NCBI GenBank assembly: GCA_035286585.1
Contig: DATEDC010000114.1
Coordinates: 1 to 29,950 of the forward strand
Origin: DSOS01 sp035286585
GTDB lineage: Bacteria; Chloroflexota; Anaerolineae; Anaerolineales; UBA4823
Length of the DNA stretch: 29,950 nucleotides
Direction of reading: 5' to 3'
How positions within the stretch are numbered: position 1 is the stretch's first letter; each line of letters opens with the position of its first letter. Below, one piece after another: positions 29,901-29,950 of this stretch. Made by a program: the position numbers and the translations under genes. The notes beneath the pieces are model-generated. The model made no database searches. It was not told where the DNA came from and saw only the letters and a list, made by a program, of their open reading frames with translations.

Positions 29901-29950
29901 CCCCAAGGAGAAGCGCGTCGCGGCAGAGTGCAAGGATAGGATTGGTTGGG

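Overview
The window reads as a GC-rich bacterial chromosome segment. Close packing of CysM/Mec/CysO-MoeZ-like genes, a CoxSLM-type hydroxylase operon, NarL/LuxR two-component genes, two small HtrA proteases and a CISM-type molybdoenzyme suggests a Chloroflexota (Anaerolineae-like) lineage. That placement is inferred from protein flavour and gene mix; the window has no rRNA or other phylogenetic marker. No tRNA, rRNA, CRISPR array, prophage or insertion sequence was found.

Left part, mostly plus strand (1-6776). It opens with the 3' end of a lysine 2,3-aminomutase-type radical SAM gene. A near-consensus promoter and a long folded leader with an intrinsic-terminator-like hairpin follow. The leader precedes a cysteine-biosynthesis operon: CysM, a JAMM protease (Mec), a small unknown protein, a CysO-MoeZ-rhodanese fusion and an LmbE-type deacetylase. 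This is the mycobacterial protein-thiocarboxylate route to cysteine, except that the sulfur carrier is fused to its activating enzyme. The fusion is one base away from a stop codon. SlyD and Hsp20 genes follow, and a bidirectional terminator closes the block.

Middle part, minus strand (6794-21493). A three-gene operon encodes two trypsin-like proteases and a LuxR protein with a degenerate receiver domain; three tandem 20-bp repeats lie upstream. Next is a nine-gene cox-type operon, in order of transcription: coxG, a molybdopterin-binding protein, coxS, coxL, coxM, a UBP-type zinc finger, a MoxR ATPase, a CoxE VWA protein and XdhC/CoxI. The large subunit has the form II motif AYRGAGR, so CO is not an assured substrate. 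Upstream lie a response regulator with an apparent CTG start, its histidine kinase (probably leaderless) and a small lipoprotein.

Right part, minus strand (21679-29950). After a palindromic intergenic repeat come genes for a TorD-like chaperone, a molybdopterin oxidoreductase and a fused 4x[4Fe-4S]/NrfD membrane subunit. Upstream of these are a rhodanese-metallo-beta-lactamase (persulfide dioxygenase-like) protein, DsrE2 and TusA. Together they form a plausible cytoplasmic sulfur relay: TusA/DsrE2 carry the persulfide, the rhodanese/dioxygenase makes sulfite, and a SoeABC-like complex oxidises sulfite. Polysulfide or thiosulfate reduction is the main alternative. The window ends in another palindromic repeat of a dispersed intergenic type.
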